This document shows, piece after piece, positions 1 to 6,495 of a DNA stretch of 13,330 nt. Each line of letters opens with the position of its first letter. Position 1 is the stretch's first letter. Origin of the DNA: Lachnospiraceae bacterium. GTDB taxonomy: Bacteria > Bacillota_A > Clostridia > Lachnospirales > Lachnospiraceae. A program made the translations under genes and the position numbers. Under the pieces are notes generated by a model that made no database searches, had not been told where the DNA came from, and worked only from the letters and a program-made list of their open reading frames with translations. Where the stretch lies: positions 1 to 13,330 of the forward strand of contig JAEEXJ010000089.1 of assembly GCA_016291475.1 (NCBI GenBank), given 5' to 3'.

Positions 1-72
1 ATAAGCTTCAAATCCGTTATCCTGCAATTTCCCGATCACGGTCTTAACTTTTTCCGGAAGGGATATCAGCAT
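1..72 (-). CDS. cca: CCA tRNA nucleotidyltransferase, N-terminal fragment (cut by window edge)
   Basis: Partial gene: only the first 24 codons are inside the window. The ATG at 72-70 overlaps the end of ackA by 7 nt, so the two are probably translationally coupled. The visible peptide runs [17 protein letters not shown] and then DNGFEAY. This resembles the start of class II CCA-adding enzymes / poly(A) polymerase-family nucleotidyltransferases, in which an 'LP..V..I...L...G.EAY' segment leads into the catalytic AVGGCVRD motif. That motif would lie just outside the window. The expected role is adding or repairing the 3' CCA of tRNAs. This fits the tRNA-Leu gene at the other end of the window, which does not encode CCA. 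The call rests on a short N-terminal resemblance and the tight spacing; 24 codons cannot prove it. Confidence 0.6.
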   Translation of the reverse strand, partial: MLISLPEKVKTVIGKLQDNGFEAY

Positions 73-1259
73 ACAAGAGCCACCGTCTGTCTCGCGATAG
101 ACATCTCTTCATCCGTGGGTATGACAAGGATCGGGACTTTCGATCCGTCTTTTGAGATGATGATCTCCTCGCCCCTTACCTCATTTTTCTTTGTATCAAG
201 CTCGGTTCCCAGGTATGTCAGATATGAGCATATCTGTTCTCTGGCCGAGATGTTGTTCTCACCGACACCTGCCGTAAAAGTGATGGCATCGACTCCGTTC
301 ATTGCCGCAACATAAGCACCTATGTACTTGGCAACATGATACGCATATGTCTCGAGAGCAACCGCAGCCTGCTTGTCTCCCGAACCGGCCGCTTCCCCGA
401 GGTCGCGAAAATCACTTGATACGCCGTCGGACAATCCGAGCACACCTGATTTCTTGTTAAGTATCGTAAGCATTTCCTTGAATGAAAGATTCTCTTTTTG
501 CGAGATGAACTCGAGTATCGCGGGATCAAGATCTCCGCTCCTCGTACCCATGATCAGTCCCTCAAGAGGAGTCAGTCCCATTGATGTATCAACACATTTG
601 CCGTTTTTGACCGCGCTTATCGAAGCTCCGTTTCCGAGATGGCATACGATGATCTTCATGTCCTTTATATCTTTTCCGAGAAATTCCGCGGTCCTGTTTG
701 CAACATACTCATGGCTCGTTCCGTGGAATCCGTATCTGCGGACTTTGTATTTCTTGTAGTATTCATAAGGTATGCCGTAAAGGAATGCCTTGGGCGGCAT
801 AGTCTGATGGAACGCGGTATCAAACACAGCGACCATCGGAACGTTCGGCATAAGTTCCTTGCACGAATTAACTCCGATAAGGTTTGCGGGATTATGAAGA
901 GGTGCAAGATCGTTACACTCTTCGATTGCTTTGATAACTTCGTCATTAATAACAACGGAAGAAGCAAACTTCTCTCCTCCGTGAACGATCCTGTGTCCTA
1001 CGGCACCGATCTCATCGAGGCTCTTAAGAACACCGGTCTTATCATTGGTAAGATATTCAAGAACGAGTTTGATGGCATTGGTATGATCGGGCATGGGAGA
1101 TTCTTTGATCTCTTTTTCTCCGCCTGCGGGAGTATAGACGATACGTCCGTCGATTCCGATTCTCTCGCAAAGACCTTTTGCAAGCCACTCTTCAGTCTCG
1201 GAGTCGATAAGCTGATACTTAAGTGATGAAGAACCACAGTTAATTACTAATATTTTCAT
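66..1259 (-). CDS. ackA: Acetate kinase
   Basis: Cytoplasmic acetate kinase, 397 aa, full length for the family. It interconverts acetyl phosphate + ADP and acetate + ATP, the ATP-yielding last step of acetate fermentation. It has the ASKHA-fold signatures: N-terminal [17 protein letters not shown] (Asn7, phosphate loop), GHRIVHGG at 88-95 (Arg90), [10 protein letters not shown] at 146-155 (Asp147), [10 protein letters not shown] at 174-183 (His179), [11 protein letters not shown] at 207-217, the [10 protein letters not shown] segment at 237-246 (Arg240) and FTAGVGEN at 328-335. Glu384 sits near the C-terminus. These match the known catalytic Arg/Asp/His/Arg/Glu set. The ATG at 1259 follows an AGGAG (1270-1274) by 10 nt. 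It lies 21 nt downstream of pta, so the pair is co-transcribed, and its end overlaps the cca-like start. Confidence 0.98.
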   Translation of the reverse strand: MKILVINCGSSSLKYQLIDSETEEWLAKGLCERIGIDGRIVYTPAGGEKEIKESPMPDHTNAIKLVLEYLTNDKTGVLKSLDEIGAVGHRIVHGGEKFASSVVINDEVIKAIEECNDLAPLHNPANLIGVNSCKELMPNVPMVAVFDTAFHQTMPPKAFLYGIPYEYYKKYKVRRYGFHGTSHEYVANRTAEFLGKDIKDMKIIVCHLGNGASISAVKNGKCVDTSMGLTPLEGLIMGTRSGDLDPAILEFISQKENLSFKEMLTILNKKSGVLGLSDGVSSDFRDLGEAAGSGDKQAAVALETYAYHVAKYIGAYVAAMNGVDAITFTAGVGENNISAREQICSYLTYLGTELDTKKNEVRGEEIIISKDGSKVPILVIPTDEEMSIARQTVALVC

Positions 1260-1280
1260 GATCTTTTATCTCCTGATATA

Positions 1281-2285
1281 TTACTGAGAAATCTGAGCCT
1301 GAACGGCGGTGAGTGCAACTACGCCTACGATATCTTCCCATGAGCATCCGCGGGAAAGATCGTTAACGGGCTTTGCAATACCCTGAAGCATGGGGCCATA
1401 TGCCTCTGCTCCGCCGAGACGCTGAACAAGCTTATATCCGATATTACCTGCATCAAGATTGGGGAAGATAAGAACGTTCGCCTTACCTGCAACAGGTGAG
1501 CCGGGAGCCTTGTTCTTGGCAACATGAGGAACAAGTGCGGCATCTGTCTGAAGTTCTCCGTCAATTACAAGATGAGGATACTGCTCCCTGGCAATCTTGG
1601 TTGCTTCTACGACTTTATCTACAAGCGCATGCTTAGCGGAACCCTTGGTGGAGTGGCTGAGCATTGCGATAACAGGCTTGGGACCTACAAGCTGTTTAAA
1701 GCTCTTTGCGGAAGAATCAGCGATCGCAGCAAGATCCTCGGGACCGGGATCCTGATTAAGTCCGCAGTCGGCAAATACAAACGCACCGTTCTCACCCATA
1801 TCTTTAAATACTGTATCAACGATGAAGAAAGCGGAAACAAGTTTTACTCCGGGCGCGGTCTTTAAGATCTGAAGTGCAGGTCTTAATGTATCTGCGGTTG
1901 AATGACATGCACCTGCAACCATACCGTCGGCATCATTATTTTTAACCATCATGATTCCGAAAGTAAGATAATCCTTGTGAAGGATCTCGGAAGCCTTTTC
2001 AAGAGTCATGCCTTTTGACTTACGGGTCTCATACAGAAGATTGATGTACTCTTCCATCTTGGGTGTTGTATCGGGATCAATAACAGTAACTTCATCAAGA
2101 TCGACTTCGAGCCATCCTGCGCCGTCACGGATCTTTTCTTCGTTACCAACCATGATGATATTTGCGATGCCTTCTTTGATGATCTCGGCAGCTGCAAGAA
2201 GAGTTCTCTTGTCATTGCTTTCGGGAAGTACGATCGTCTTCTTATCGATCTTTGCTCTTTCTTTGATCTGATCAATATATGCCAT
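1281..2285 (-). CDS. pta: Phosphate acetyltransferase
   Basis: Phosphotransacetylase of the short, single-domain class (334 aa, with no N-terminal DRTGG/CobB-like extension). It converts acetyl-CoA + phosphate to acetyl phosphate + CoA, feeding AckA. Seen in the sequence: N-terminal KKTIVLPESNDKRTL, the MVAGACHSTADTLRPALQ region, FADCGLNQDPGPEDLAAIA in the middle, and the C-terminal run from KANVLIFPNLDAGN through QRLGGAEAYGPMLQG to KPVNDLSRG. The Arg of the last motif (about residue 312) matches the CoA/phosphate-site Arg of the family. The ATG at 2285 has AAGGAG at 2291-2296, 5 nt upstream. It is first in the pta-ackA-cca operon, behind a perfect TATAAT -10 box at 2357-2362. Confidence 0.97.
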   Translation of the reverse strand: MAYIDQIKERAKIDKKTIVLPESNDKRTLLAAAEIIKEGIANIIMVGNEEKIRDGAGWLEVDLDEVTVIDPDTTPKMEEYINLLYETRKSKGMTLEKASEILHKDYLTFGIMMVKNNDADGMVAGACHSTADTLRPALQILKTAPGVKLVSAFFIVDTVFKDMGENGAFVFADCGLNQDPGPEDLAAIADSSAKSFKQLVGPKPVIAMLSHSTKGSAKHALVDKVVEATKIAREQYPHLVIDGELQTDAALVPHVAKNKAPGSPVAGKANVLIFPNLDAGNIGYKLVQRLGGAEAYGPMLQGIAKPVNDLSRGCSWEDIVGVVALTAVQAQISQ

Positions 2286-2335
2286 AAAGACTCCTTAAAT
2301 TAGATGCGCCATGCGCAGAATGATTGATGTTTTTT

Positions 2336-2364
2336 TTGCCATAAACAAGCAGATATATTATACT
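2336..2364 (+). promoter_or_regulatory. Sigma-A-type promoter for tmcAL
   Basis: On the plus strand there is TTGCCA (2336-2341), a 17-bp spacer, then TATACT (2359-2364). Each box has one or two mismatches to consensus. Expected start is near 2371, giving a leader of about 130 nt before the tmcAL ATG. That leader contains an ACAAGAAA / TTTCTTGT inverted repeat (2382-2389 and 2401-2408). This promoter lies almost entirely on the same DNA as the divergent pta promoter, so RNA polymerase cannot occupy both at once. Confidence 0.65.
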
Positions 2365-2385
2365 GTATTAAGATATCGCGGACAA
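2357..2385 (-). promoter_or_regulatory. Sigma-A-type promoter for pta-ackA-cca
   Basis: On the minus strand there is TTGTCC (2385-2380), a 17-bp spacer, then a perfect TATAAT (2362-2357). Expected transcription start is near 2350, giving a leader of about 64 nt. That leader contains a small TGCGC-cat-GCGCA hairpin (2305-2317) shortly before the pta ribosome binding site. The -10 box shares four bases with the opposing -10 box of the tmcAL promoter. Confidence 0.72.
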
Positions 2386-2429
2386 GAAATCGTCCATCAT
2401 TTTCTTGTATTATTTCACATACAATCCAC

Positions 2430-2452
2430 GCTAAATTTGTTAATTTTTTAGC
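2430..2452. repeat. Short GCTAAA...TTTAGC inverted repeat in the tmcAL leader
   Basis: GCTAAA (2430-2435) and TTTAGC (2447-2452) flank an AT-rich centre containing TTTGTTAA. The sequence resembles the half-sites of the large inverted-repeat array at 12514-13052 but is shorter (23 nt against 34-36 nt) and alone. It could be a related binding site or an AT-rich coincidence. Confidence 0.35.
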
Positions 2453-2503
2453 AGACTTTTTTTGATAACAGAATCAAAAAGATCCATCCATCAGGAGAAT
2501 TTA

Positions 2504-3742
2504 ATGAAAACAGCGGGCATCATTGCGGAATATAATCCGTTTCACACTGGTCATAATTATCACGTAGAAGAAACAAAAAAGCTTACGGGTGCAGATTACA
2601 TCGTAGTTGCCATGAGCGGCAACTTCGTACAAAGAGGTGCTCCCGCCATGATCGATAAATATGCGAGAGCTGCGAGCGCACTTGCGGAAGGCGCGGATCT
2701 TGTAATACAGATTCCCCCCGTATACTCTCTTTCATCTGCCGAATACTATGCCAAGGGAGCCATTTCACTTTTTGAAAATACAGGGCTTATCAATTTCCTT
2801 TCCTTCGGAAGCGAAGCGGGTACTCTCGAAAGCCTGAACAAGATTGCATCTTTACTTGTTGAAGAACCGAATAAATACAAGAAACTCCTGCAGAAATATC
2901 TGAAGGCAGGTAATGCTTTCCCTGCCGCAAGAGCTAAAGCACTTATTGATTACTACCCTGAAATGACAGACCTGTCGGAACTTGTTTCGTCCCCCAATAA
3001 CATACTGGCGATCGAATATCTGAAATGTCTTATCTCAACAGACTCTGCCATCAAGCCGGTTACAATGAAAAGAGTCGGTGCCGGTTACAACGATCCTTAC
3101 GCACCGGGTCAGCCGGGTATATCCGCAAAAGCTATCAGGGAAGCAGTCGGATACGGTTCCGAGATTGATAACCTCAAAGCTTATATGCCCAAAGAATCAT
3201 TCAAACGCCTTAAAGATGCAGTTAAGAAAAATATGACTGTAGATGAGAATGATTTCTCCGGAATGCTCATTTACAAACTTCTGTCGGAAAGAGAACAGGG
3301 TTATACCAAATATCTTGATGTGTCGGATGAATTGTCGGACCGAATATCCAACAATCTTGAAAAGTTCACTTCATTTACTCAGTTCAGTGATCTTCTCAAG
3401 ACCAAAAATATGACTTATACAAGAATAAGCAGGGCTCTCTTCCACATCCTGCTTGATATAACTAAAGATTATATAGCTGATACGGATTATACCGGAACGA
3501 TTCCATACATCAGAGTTCTGGGATTCAGAAAAGAATCTGAGGAACTTCTCTCAGAGATCAAGACAAAGGCATCGGTTCCCGTACTGTGCGGCTACAACGA
3601 TGCTGCGAACAGTCTCTATTCGGAACCGATGAAAATCTTCAGAAATGAATCAAGGATCGAGGATCTTTATTTTGCGGTGCAGACCATGAAGTCCGGCAGT
3701 GTTGTAAAACCGGATCTGTCGAGGCCCATAGTAGTTGTGTGA
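2504..3742 (+). CDS. tmcAL: tRNA(Met) cytidine acetate ligase (TmcAL, YlbM family)
   Basis: Nucleotidyltransferase-fold enzyme, 412 aa from the chosen start. Family knowledge: TmcAL activates acetate with ATP and transfers the acetyl group to the wobble cytidine (C34) of elongator tRNA-Met, making ac4C, which helps decode AUG accurately. Seen here: MKTAGIIAEYNPFHTGH at the N-terminus with the HTGH nucleotide-binding signature at 14-17, then VAMSGNFVQRG, a KYARA segment, GADLVIQIPP and SSAEYYAKGA, all typical of the family. A longer reading from a TTG at 2462 is possible, but the ATG at 2504 is preferred because GGAG (2494-2497) sits 6 nt before it and the family begins MK..GIIAEYNPFH. It is divergent from pta-ackA, whose product acetate is its substrate. 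Confidence 0.93.
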   Translation: MKTAGIIAEYNPFHTGHNYHVEETKKLTGADYIVVAMSGNFVQRGAPAMIDKYARAASALAEGADLVIQIPPVYSLSSAEYYAKGAISLFENTGLINFLSFGSEAGTLESLNKIASLLVEEPNKYKKLLQKYLKAGNAFPAARAKALIDYYPEMTDLSELVSSPNNILAIEYLKCLISTDSAIKPVTMKRVGAGYNDPYAPGQPGISAKAIREAVGYGSEIDNLKAYMPKESFKRLKDAVKKNMTVDENDFSGMLIYKLLSEREQGYTKYLDVSDELSDRISNNLEKFTSFTQFSDLLKTKNMTYTRISRALFHILLDITKDYIADTDYTGTIPYIRVLGFRKESEELLSEIKTKASVPVLCGYNDAANSLYSEPMKIFRNESRIEDLYFAVQTMKSGSVVKPDLSRPIVVV

Positions 3743-3759
3743 AACATGGTAACTTAAGT

Positions 3760-3851
3760 CAATGGGGACGGTTCTTTCTGACTCATTTTTATAGACTATA
3801 GTCTTATAGTCAAATAGATAAAAAATGAGTCAGAAAGAACCGTCCCCATTG
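3760..3851. repeat. Long perfect palindrome (REP/MITE-like) between convergent genes
   Basis: The arms 3760-3790 and 3821-3851 are perfect reverse complements (31 bp) around a 30-nt AT-rich loop. The loop carries its own 12-bp palindrome AGACTATAGTCT (3793-3804). Each arm reads GGGGACGGTTCTTTCTGACT inward from the end. From memory, GGGGACGGTTCTTTTG-type palindromes are dispersed in clostridial and bacillar genomes and associated with IS200-like Y1 (REP-associated) transposases; no transposase is present here. It begins 18 bp after the tmcAL stop and ends 6 bp before the DUF711 stop codon. Its RNA form could block read-through from either side, though there is no U-tract, so terminator activity is inference. 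Confidence 0.85.
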
Positions 3852-3857
3852 TCTCAT

Positions 3858-5222
3858 TTAATTCTTGAATGAGTGAATAGGTGCGGGAATTCTTCCCTCT
3901 CTGTTAATGAATGCTTCGCAGGAATATTTGTTAACAGGCATAACAGGTGCCCATCCGAGAAGTCCTCCGAATTCAACTTTATCACCTACAGTCTTTCCTA
4001 TAACGGGAATGAGACGAACTGCGGTGGTCTTTGCATTAACCATTCCGATTGCCATCTCGTCCGCAATGATTCCGGAAATGGTTGCGGGAGTGGTGTCTCC
4101 GGGAACAGCGATCATATCAAGTCCTACGGAACATACACAGGTCATTGCTTCAAGTTTCTCGAGAGTAAGTGCTCCGCATGAAGCAGCATCGATCATACCC
4201 TGATCTTCGGATACGGGAATAAATGCACCGGAAAGTCCGCCTACATAAGAAGAAGCCATAACTCCGCCCTTCTTAACCTGGTCATTAAGAAGCGCAAGTG
4301 CTGCGGTGGTTCCGGGAGCACCGGCTTTCTCAAGTCCGATCTCGCAAAGAATATCCGCAACCGAATCTCCGATGGCAGGAGTAGGCGCAAGTGAAAGGTC
4401 AACGATTCCAAAGGGAACACCGAGCTTTGCTGATGCTTCTCTTGCTACAAGCTGACCAACTCTTGTAACTTTGAAAGCGGTCTTCTTGATGGTCTCACAG
4501 AGAACCTCGAATGACTCTCCGCGAACTTTCTCAAGAGCATATTTAACAACACCGGGACCGCTTACACCGACATTGATAATACGGTCGGCTTCGGTAACAC
4601 CATGGAAAGCGCCAGCCATGAAGGGGTTATCATCGGGAGCGTTGCAGAAAACTACAAGCTTGGCACAGCCGAGTGAATCCCGGTCAGCAGTAAGTTCTGC
4701 GGTCTTATGAATAGTCTCACCCATAAGGCGGACAGCGTTCATATTGATACCGGTTCTGGTAGAACCAAGATTAACCGATGAACAAACAAAATCTGTTGAA
4801 GCAAGCGCTTCGGGAATGGATTTCATCAACAGCTCATCAGCTGTGGTGCTTCCTTTGCTTACAAGAGCGGAAAAACCTCCGAGGAAGTTAACACCGACTT
4901 CTTTTGCAGCCTTATCAAGACTCTTTGCAAGCTTCACAAAATCAGCTTCCGACTTTGCACTTGCGGCACCGATAAGAGAAATGGGAGTTACGGAAATTCT
5001 CTTATTAACAATGGGAATACCGAATTCACCGGAGATCTCCTCTCCCGTCTTAACAAGATCCTTGGCGCTCTTTGTGATCTTGTCATAAACCTTATCACAT
5101 GTTTTATCTATATCCGAATCGATACAGTCAAGAAGGCTGATGCCCATTGTGATGGTACGGACATCAAGATTTTCCTTCTCGATCATTTCATTCGTTTCGG
5201 AAACTTCCATTCTGTTTATCAT
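3858..5222 (-). CDS. DUF711 / UPF0210 family protein (PFL-like fold)
   Basis: Conserved protein of unknown biochemical function, 454 aa from the chosen start, usual length for UPF0210. It is predicted to be cytoplasmic, with no signal peptide or membrane segment. Recognisable family segments: the N-terminal [58 protein letters not shown], a central [51 protein letters not shown] and the C-terminal [13 protein letters not shown]. The reading frame is open to 5294, but the ATG at 5222 is preferred. It has AGGAG (5232-5236) 7 nt upstream and starts MINRMEV as homologues do; the extra 24 codons would run through a palindromic, promoter-like segment. It lies downstream of the ACT-domain gene, its usual partner in bacteria and archaea. 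I know of no demonstrated reaction. Confidence 0.93.
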   Translation of the reverse strand: MINRMEVSETNEMIEKENLDVRTITMGISLLDCIDSDIDKTCDKVYDKITKSAKDLVKTGEEISGEFGIPIVNKRISVTPISLIGAASAKSEADFVKLAKSLDKAAKEVGVNFLGGFSALVSKGSTTADELLMKSIPEALASTDFVCSSVNLGSTRTGINMNAVRLMGETIHKTAELTADRDSLGCAKLVVFCNAPDDNPFMAGAFHGVTEADRIINVGVSGPGVVKYALEKVRGESFEVLCETIKKTAFKVTRVGQLVAREASAKLGVPFGIVDLSLAPTPAIGDSVADILCEIGLEKAGAPGTTAALALLNDQVKKGGVMASSYVGGLSGAFIPVSEDQGMIDAASCGALTLEKLEAMTCVCSVGLDMIAVPGDTTPATISGIIADEMAIGMVNAKTTAVRLIPVIGKTVGDKVEFGGLLGWAPVMPVNKYSCEAFINREGRIPAPIHSFKN

Positions 5223-5243
5223 AACTAAACTCCTATATATTTT

Positions 5244-5272
5244 ATAATACGTGTTGCTTCGTTGTTTCACAA
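5244..5272 (-). promoter_or_regulatory. Candidate internal promoter for the DUF711 gene
   Basis: On the minus strand there is TTGTGA (5272-5267), a 17-bp spacer and TATTAT (5249-5244). Transcription would start near 5237, almost at the ribosome binding site, leaving a leader of about 15 nt. A nested inverted repeat (5251-5284) covers the spacer and the -35 region, as an operator would. Confidence 0.5.
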
Positions 5273-5284
5273 CTCTCGCAACAC
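5251..5284. repeat. Nested inverted repeat over the DUF711 promoter (possible operator)
   Basis: The outer arms are GTGTTGC (5251-5257) and GCAACAC (5278-5284). Inside them, GTTGT (5261-5265) pairs with ACAAC (5269-5273) around a 3-nt loop. As DNA this is a dyad overlapping the candidate promoter; as RNA on the minus strand it would be a two-part stem. I cannot tell which form matters. Confidence 0.55.
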
Positions 5285-5304
5285 TCGCCTGCACTCACAA
5301 TCTT

Positions 5305-5325
5305 TTGTTTTTCTCCGAAAAACAA
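5305..5325. repeat. 9-bp hairpin in the ACT-DUF711 intergenic region
   Basis: TTGTTTTTC (5305-5313) and GAAAAACAA (5317-5325) are perfect complements around a 3-nt loop. The stem is AT-rich and has no adjoining U-tract on the minus strand, so it is not a canonical terminator. It lies between two larger inverted repeats in the same 189-bp gap. Confidence 0.5.
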
Positions 5326-5345
5326 TCTTGTTCGTGCACGCGGGC

Positions 5346-5407
5346 GGATCACATATCCAAAGATGCTCTTTAATGCAAGCATTAATCGCATCTTTGAATT
5401 GTGATCC
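5346..5407. repeat. 62-nt interrupted hairpin directly after the ACT-domain gene
   Basis: Three collinear arm pairs nest around one centre: GGATCACA (5346-5353) with TGTGATCC (5400-5407), CAAAGATGC (5358-5366) with GCATCTTTG (5388-5396), and TTAATGC (5370-5376) with GCATTAA (5379-5385). It begins 4 bp beyond the ACT-domain stop codon. There is no poly-U run after it on the minus strand, so an RNA-stability, processing or partial termination element is more likely than a classical terminator. No known riboswitch core was recognised. Confidence 0.6.
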
Positions 5408-5411
5408 TGTA

Positions 5412-5684
5412 TTATATGCGGTGCATCATGTCGAAGATTTCTTCCTTCTGACATTTGATCGAAACGCCGATGCTCTTTCCGAGTTCTTCAAGTCCGCCGG
5501 AGATCTTTTCAAAAGAACCTGCTGCTCCGGAGATATCAACTACCATCATCATATTGAAATAACCGGAAACGATGGTCTGTGAAATATCGAGGATATTAAC
5601 GTTCTCATTTGAAAGGAAAGTGCAGGTCTTTGCAATGATTCCTACAGTGTCCTTGCCTACTACAGTGATGATTACTTTTTCCAT
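5412..5684 (-). CDS. ACT-domain protein, UPF0237 family
   Basis: Small stand-alone ACT-domain protein, 90 aa, the family's usual size. ACT domains bind amino acids or other small ligands and often dimerise; the ligand of this family is not known to me. Seen: the beta1-loop-helix signature ITVVGKDTVGIIAKTC at about 6-21, the NENVNILDISQTIVSGYF stretch that forms the ligand loop in homologues, and the C-terminal SIGVSIKCQKEEIFDMMHRI. The frame is open upstream to 5726, but the ATG at 5684 is chosen. It has AGGAG (5692-5696) 7 nt upstream, and the extra 14 codons would overlap the previous gene. It starts 13 nt after the metallohydrolase stop codon, so it is in that operon. In many genomes it sits next to DUF711, as here, which suggests a sensor-plus-enzyme pair (inference). 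Confidence 0.95.
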   Translation of the reverse strand: MEKVIITVVGKDTVGIIAKTCTFLSNENVNILDISQTIVSGYFNMMMVVDISGAAGSFEKISGGLEELGKSIGVSIKCQKEEIFDMMHRI

Positions 5685-5697
5685 AATGATAACTCCT

Positions 5698-6495
5698 TTA
5701 TACTTCAATGCACTCTGAAGGTACATCTCGTTTTGCTACGCTGATGTCAAAATCCGAAGCTCTGTAGGGATTGTCTCCCATTGTGATCTCCATTCTGACG
5801 GATTCAAATGCAAGATCGGGATAATTGTTCTCGAGGGAAAGATGACCGAGAAAGATCTTCCTGATGGTGTCATTCAAAACTGATGCAAGCAGTCTGCCCG
5901 AAGCTTCGTTGGACAGATGACCCAATTCCCCTAGAATCCTTCTTTTCAAAGGATAAGGGTAAGGCCCCTGCTCAAGCATCCTTATATCGTGATTGGCTTC
6001 CAGAACCATGGCATCCATCCCCGTAAGACAATCGATCGTATAATCATTATAACAACCGAGGTCCGTGCATACCGCCATATTCTTACCGCCGTTTGAAAAT
6101 CTGTATGCAACTGGATCTGCGGCATCGTGGGATATATGCATGGGATTTACGGTAATATCTCCGACCTGAAATACTTCATTAGGCCTTACGATCTTAAAGA
6201 GTGATGAATCGATATTTCCCAGAGACTTGATGGATCCGATCGCTTCGATGGTAGCCCAGGTTGCATACATTGGAATACCGTATTTCCTGGAAAAGACACC
6301 GAGCCCCTGAATATGATCCGAATGCTCATGTGTTATAAGGATCCCGTTTATATCTTTGCCTGTAAGTCCGATAGAATTAAGTCCTGCTTCGGCTTTCTTA
6401 CCGCTTACTCCTATATCAACCAGCAAATGAGTGTCGGACGAACCAATGTAAATACAGTTACCCGATGAACCGCTGGCCAGAGGACACATCCTCAT
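5698..6495 (-). CDS. MBL-fold metallohydrolase, WalJ/YycJ type
   Basis: Metallo-beta-lactamase-fold hydrolase, 265 aa, cytoplasmic. Metal-binding motifs are intact: THEHSDH at 55-61 (HxHxDH), His123-Asp124 in MHISHDAADP, Asp145 in CTDLG, LEANHD at 165-170 and GHLS at 217-220. The N-terminal CPLASGSSGNCIYI is characteristic of the YycJ/WalJ group. In bacilli walJ sits in the walRK two-component operon and has been linked to cell-wall and DNA-related processes. Here there is no walRK; instead it follows polA, coaE and an FtsA-like gene. The ATG at 6495 abuts the upstream stop codon (TAA at 6498-6496), and its ribosome site GGAGGAG lies inside the last codons of that gene, so translation is coupled. 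A second ATG two codons later is possible. Confidence 0.92.
   Translation of the reverse strand: MRMCPLASGSSGNCIYIGSSDTHLLVDIGVSGKKAEAGLNSIGLTGKDINGILITHEHSDHIQGLGVFSRKYGIPMYATWATIEAIGSIKSLGNIDSSLFKIVRPNEVFQVGDITVNPMHISHDAADPVAYRFSNGGKNMAVCTDLGCYNDYTIDCLTGMDAMVLEANHDIRMLEQGPYPYPLKRRILGELGHLSNEASGRLLASVLNDTIRKIFLGHLSLENNYPDLAFESVRMEITMGDNPYRASDFDISVAKRDVPSECIEV

Noticed and set aside
639..1226. 195-codon open frame on the plus strand inside ackA
   Set aside because: Antisense shadow of ackA: no ribosome site and no recognisable domain, while the minus frame has every acetate kinase motif.
2462..2503. Upstream TTG start for tmcAL
   Set aside because: No ribosome site before it; the ATG at 2504 has a good GGAG and matches the family N-terminus.
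3760..3851. A complete insertion sequence at the palindrome
   Set aside because: Only 92 bp with no transposase reading frame; at most a non-autonomous element.
5223..5294. 24-codon N-terminal extension of the DUF711 protein
   Set aside because: It crosses the candidate promoter and inverted repeat, and homologues start at MINRMEV with the AGGAG in front.
5223..5411. T-box or known riboswitch before the DUF711 gene
   Set aside because: No T-box (TGGNACCGCG-like) or other conserved riboswitch core could be found; hairpins alone do not support the call.
5262..5582. 106-codon plus-strand frame over the ACT gene and the structured gap
   Set aside because: It is antisense to a well-supported ACT-domain gene and crosses palindromes; no start signal.
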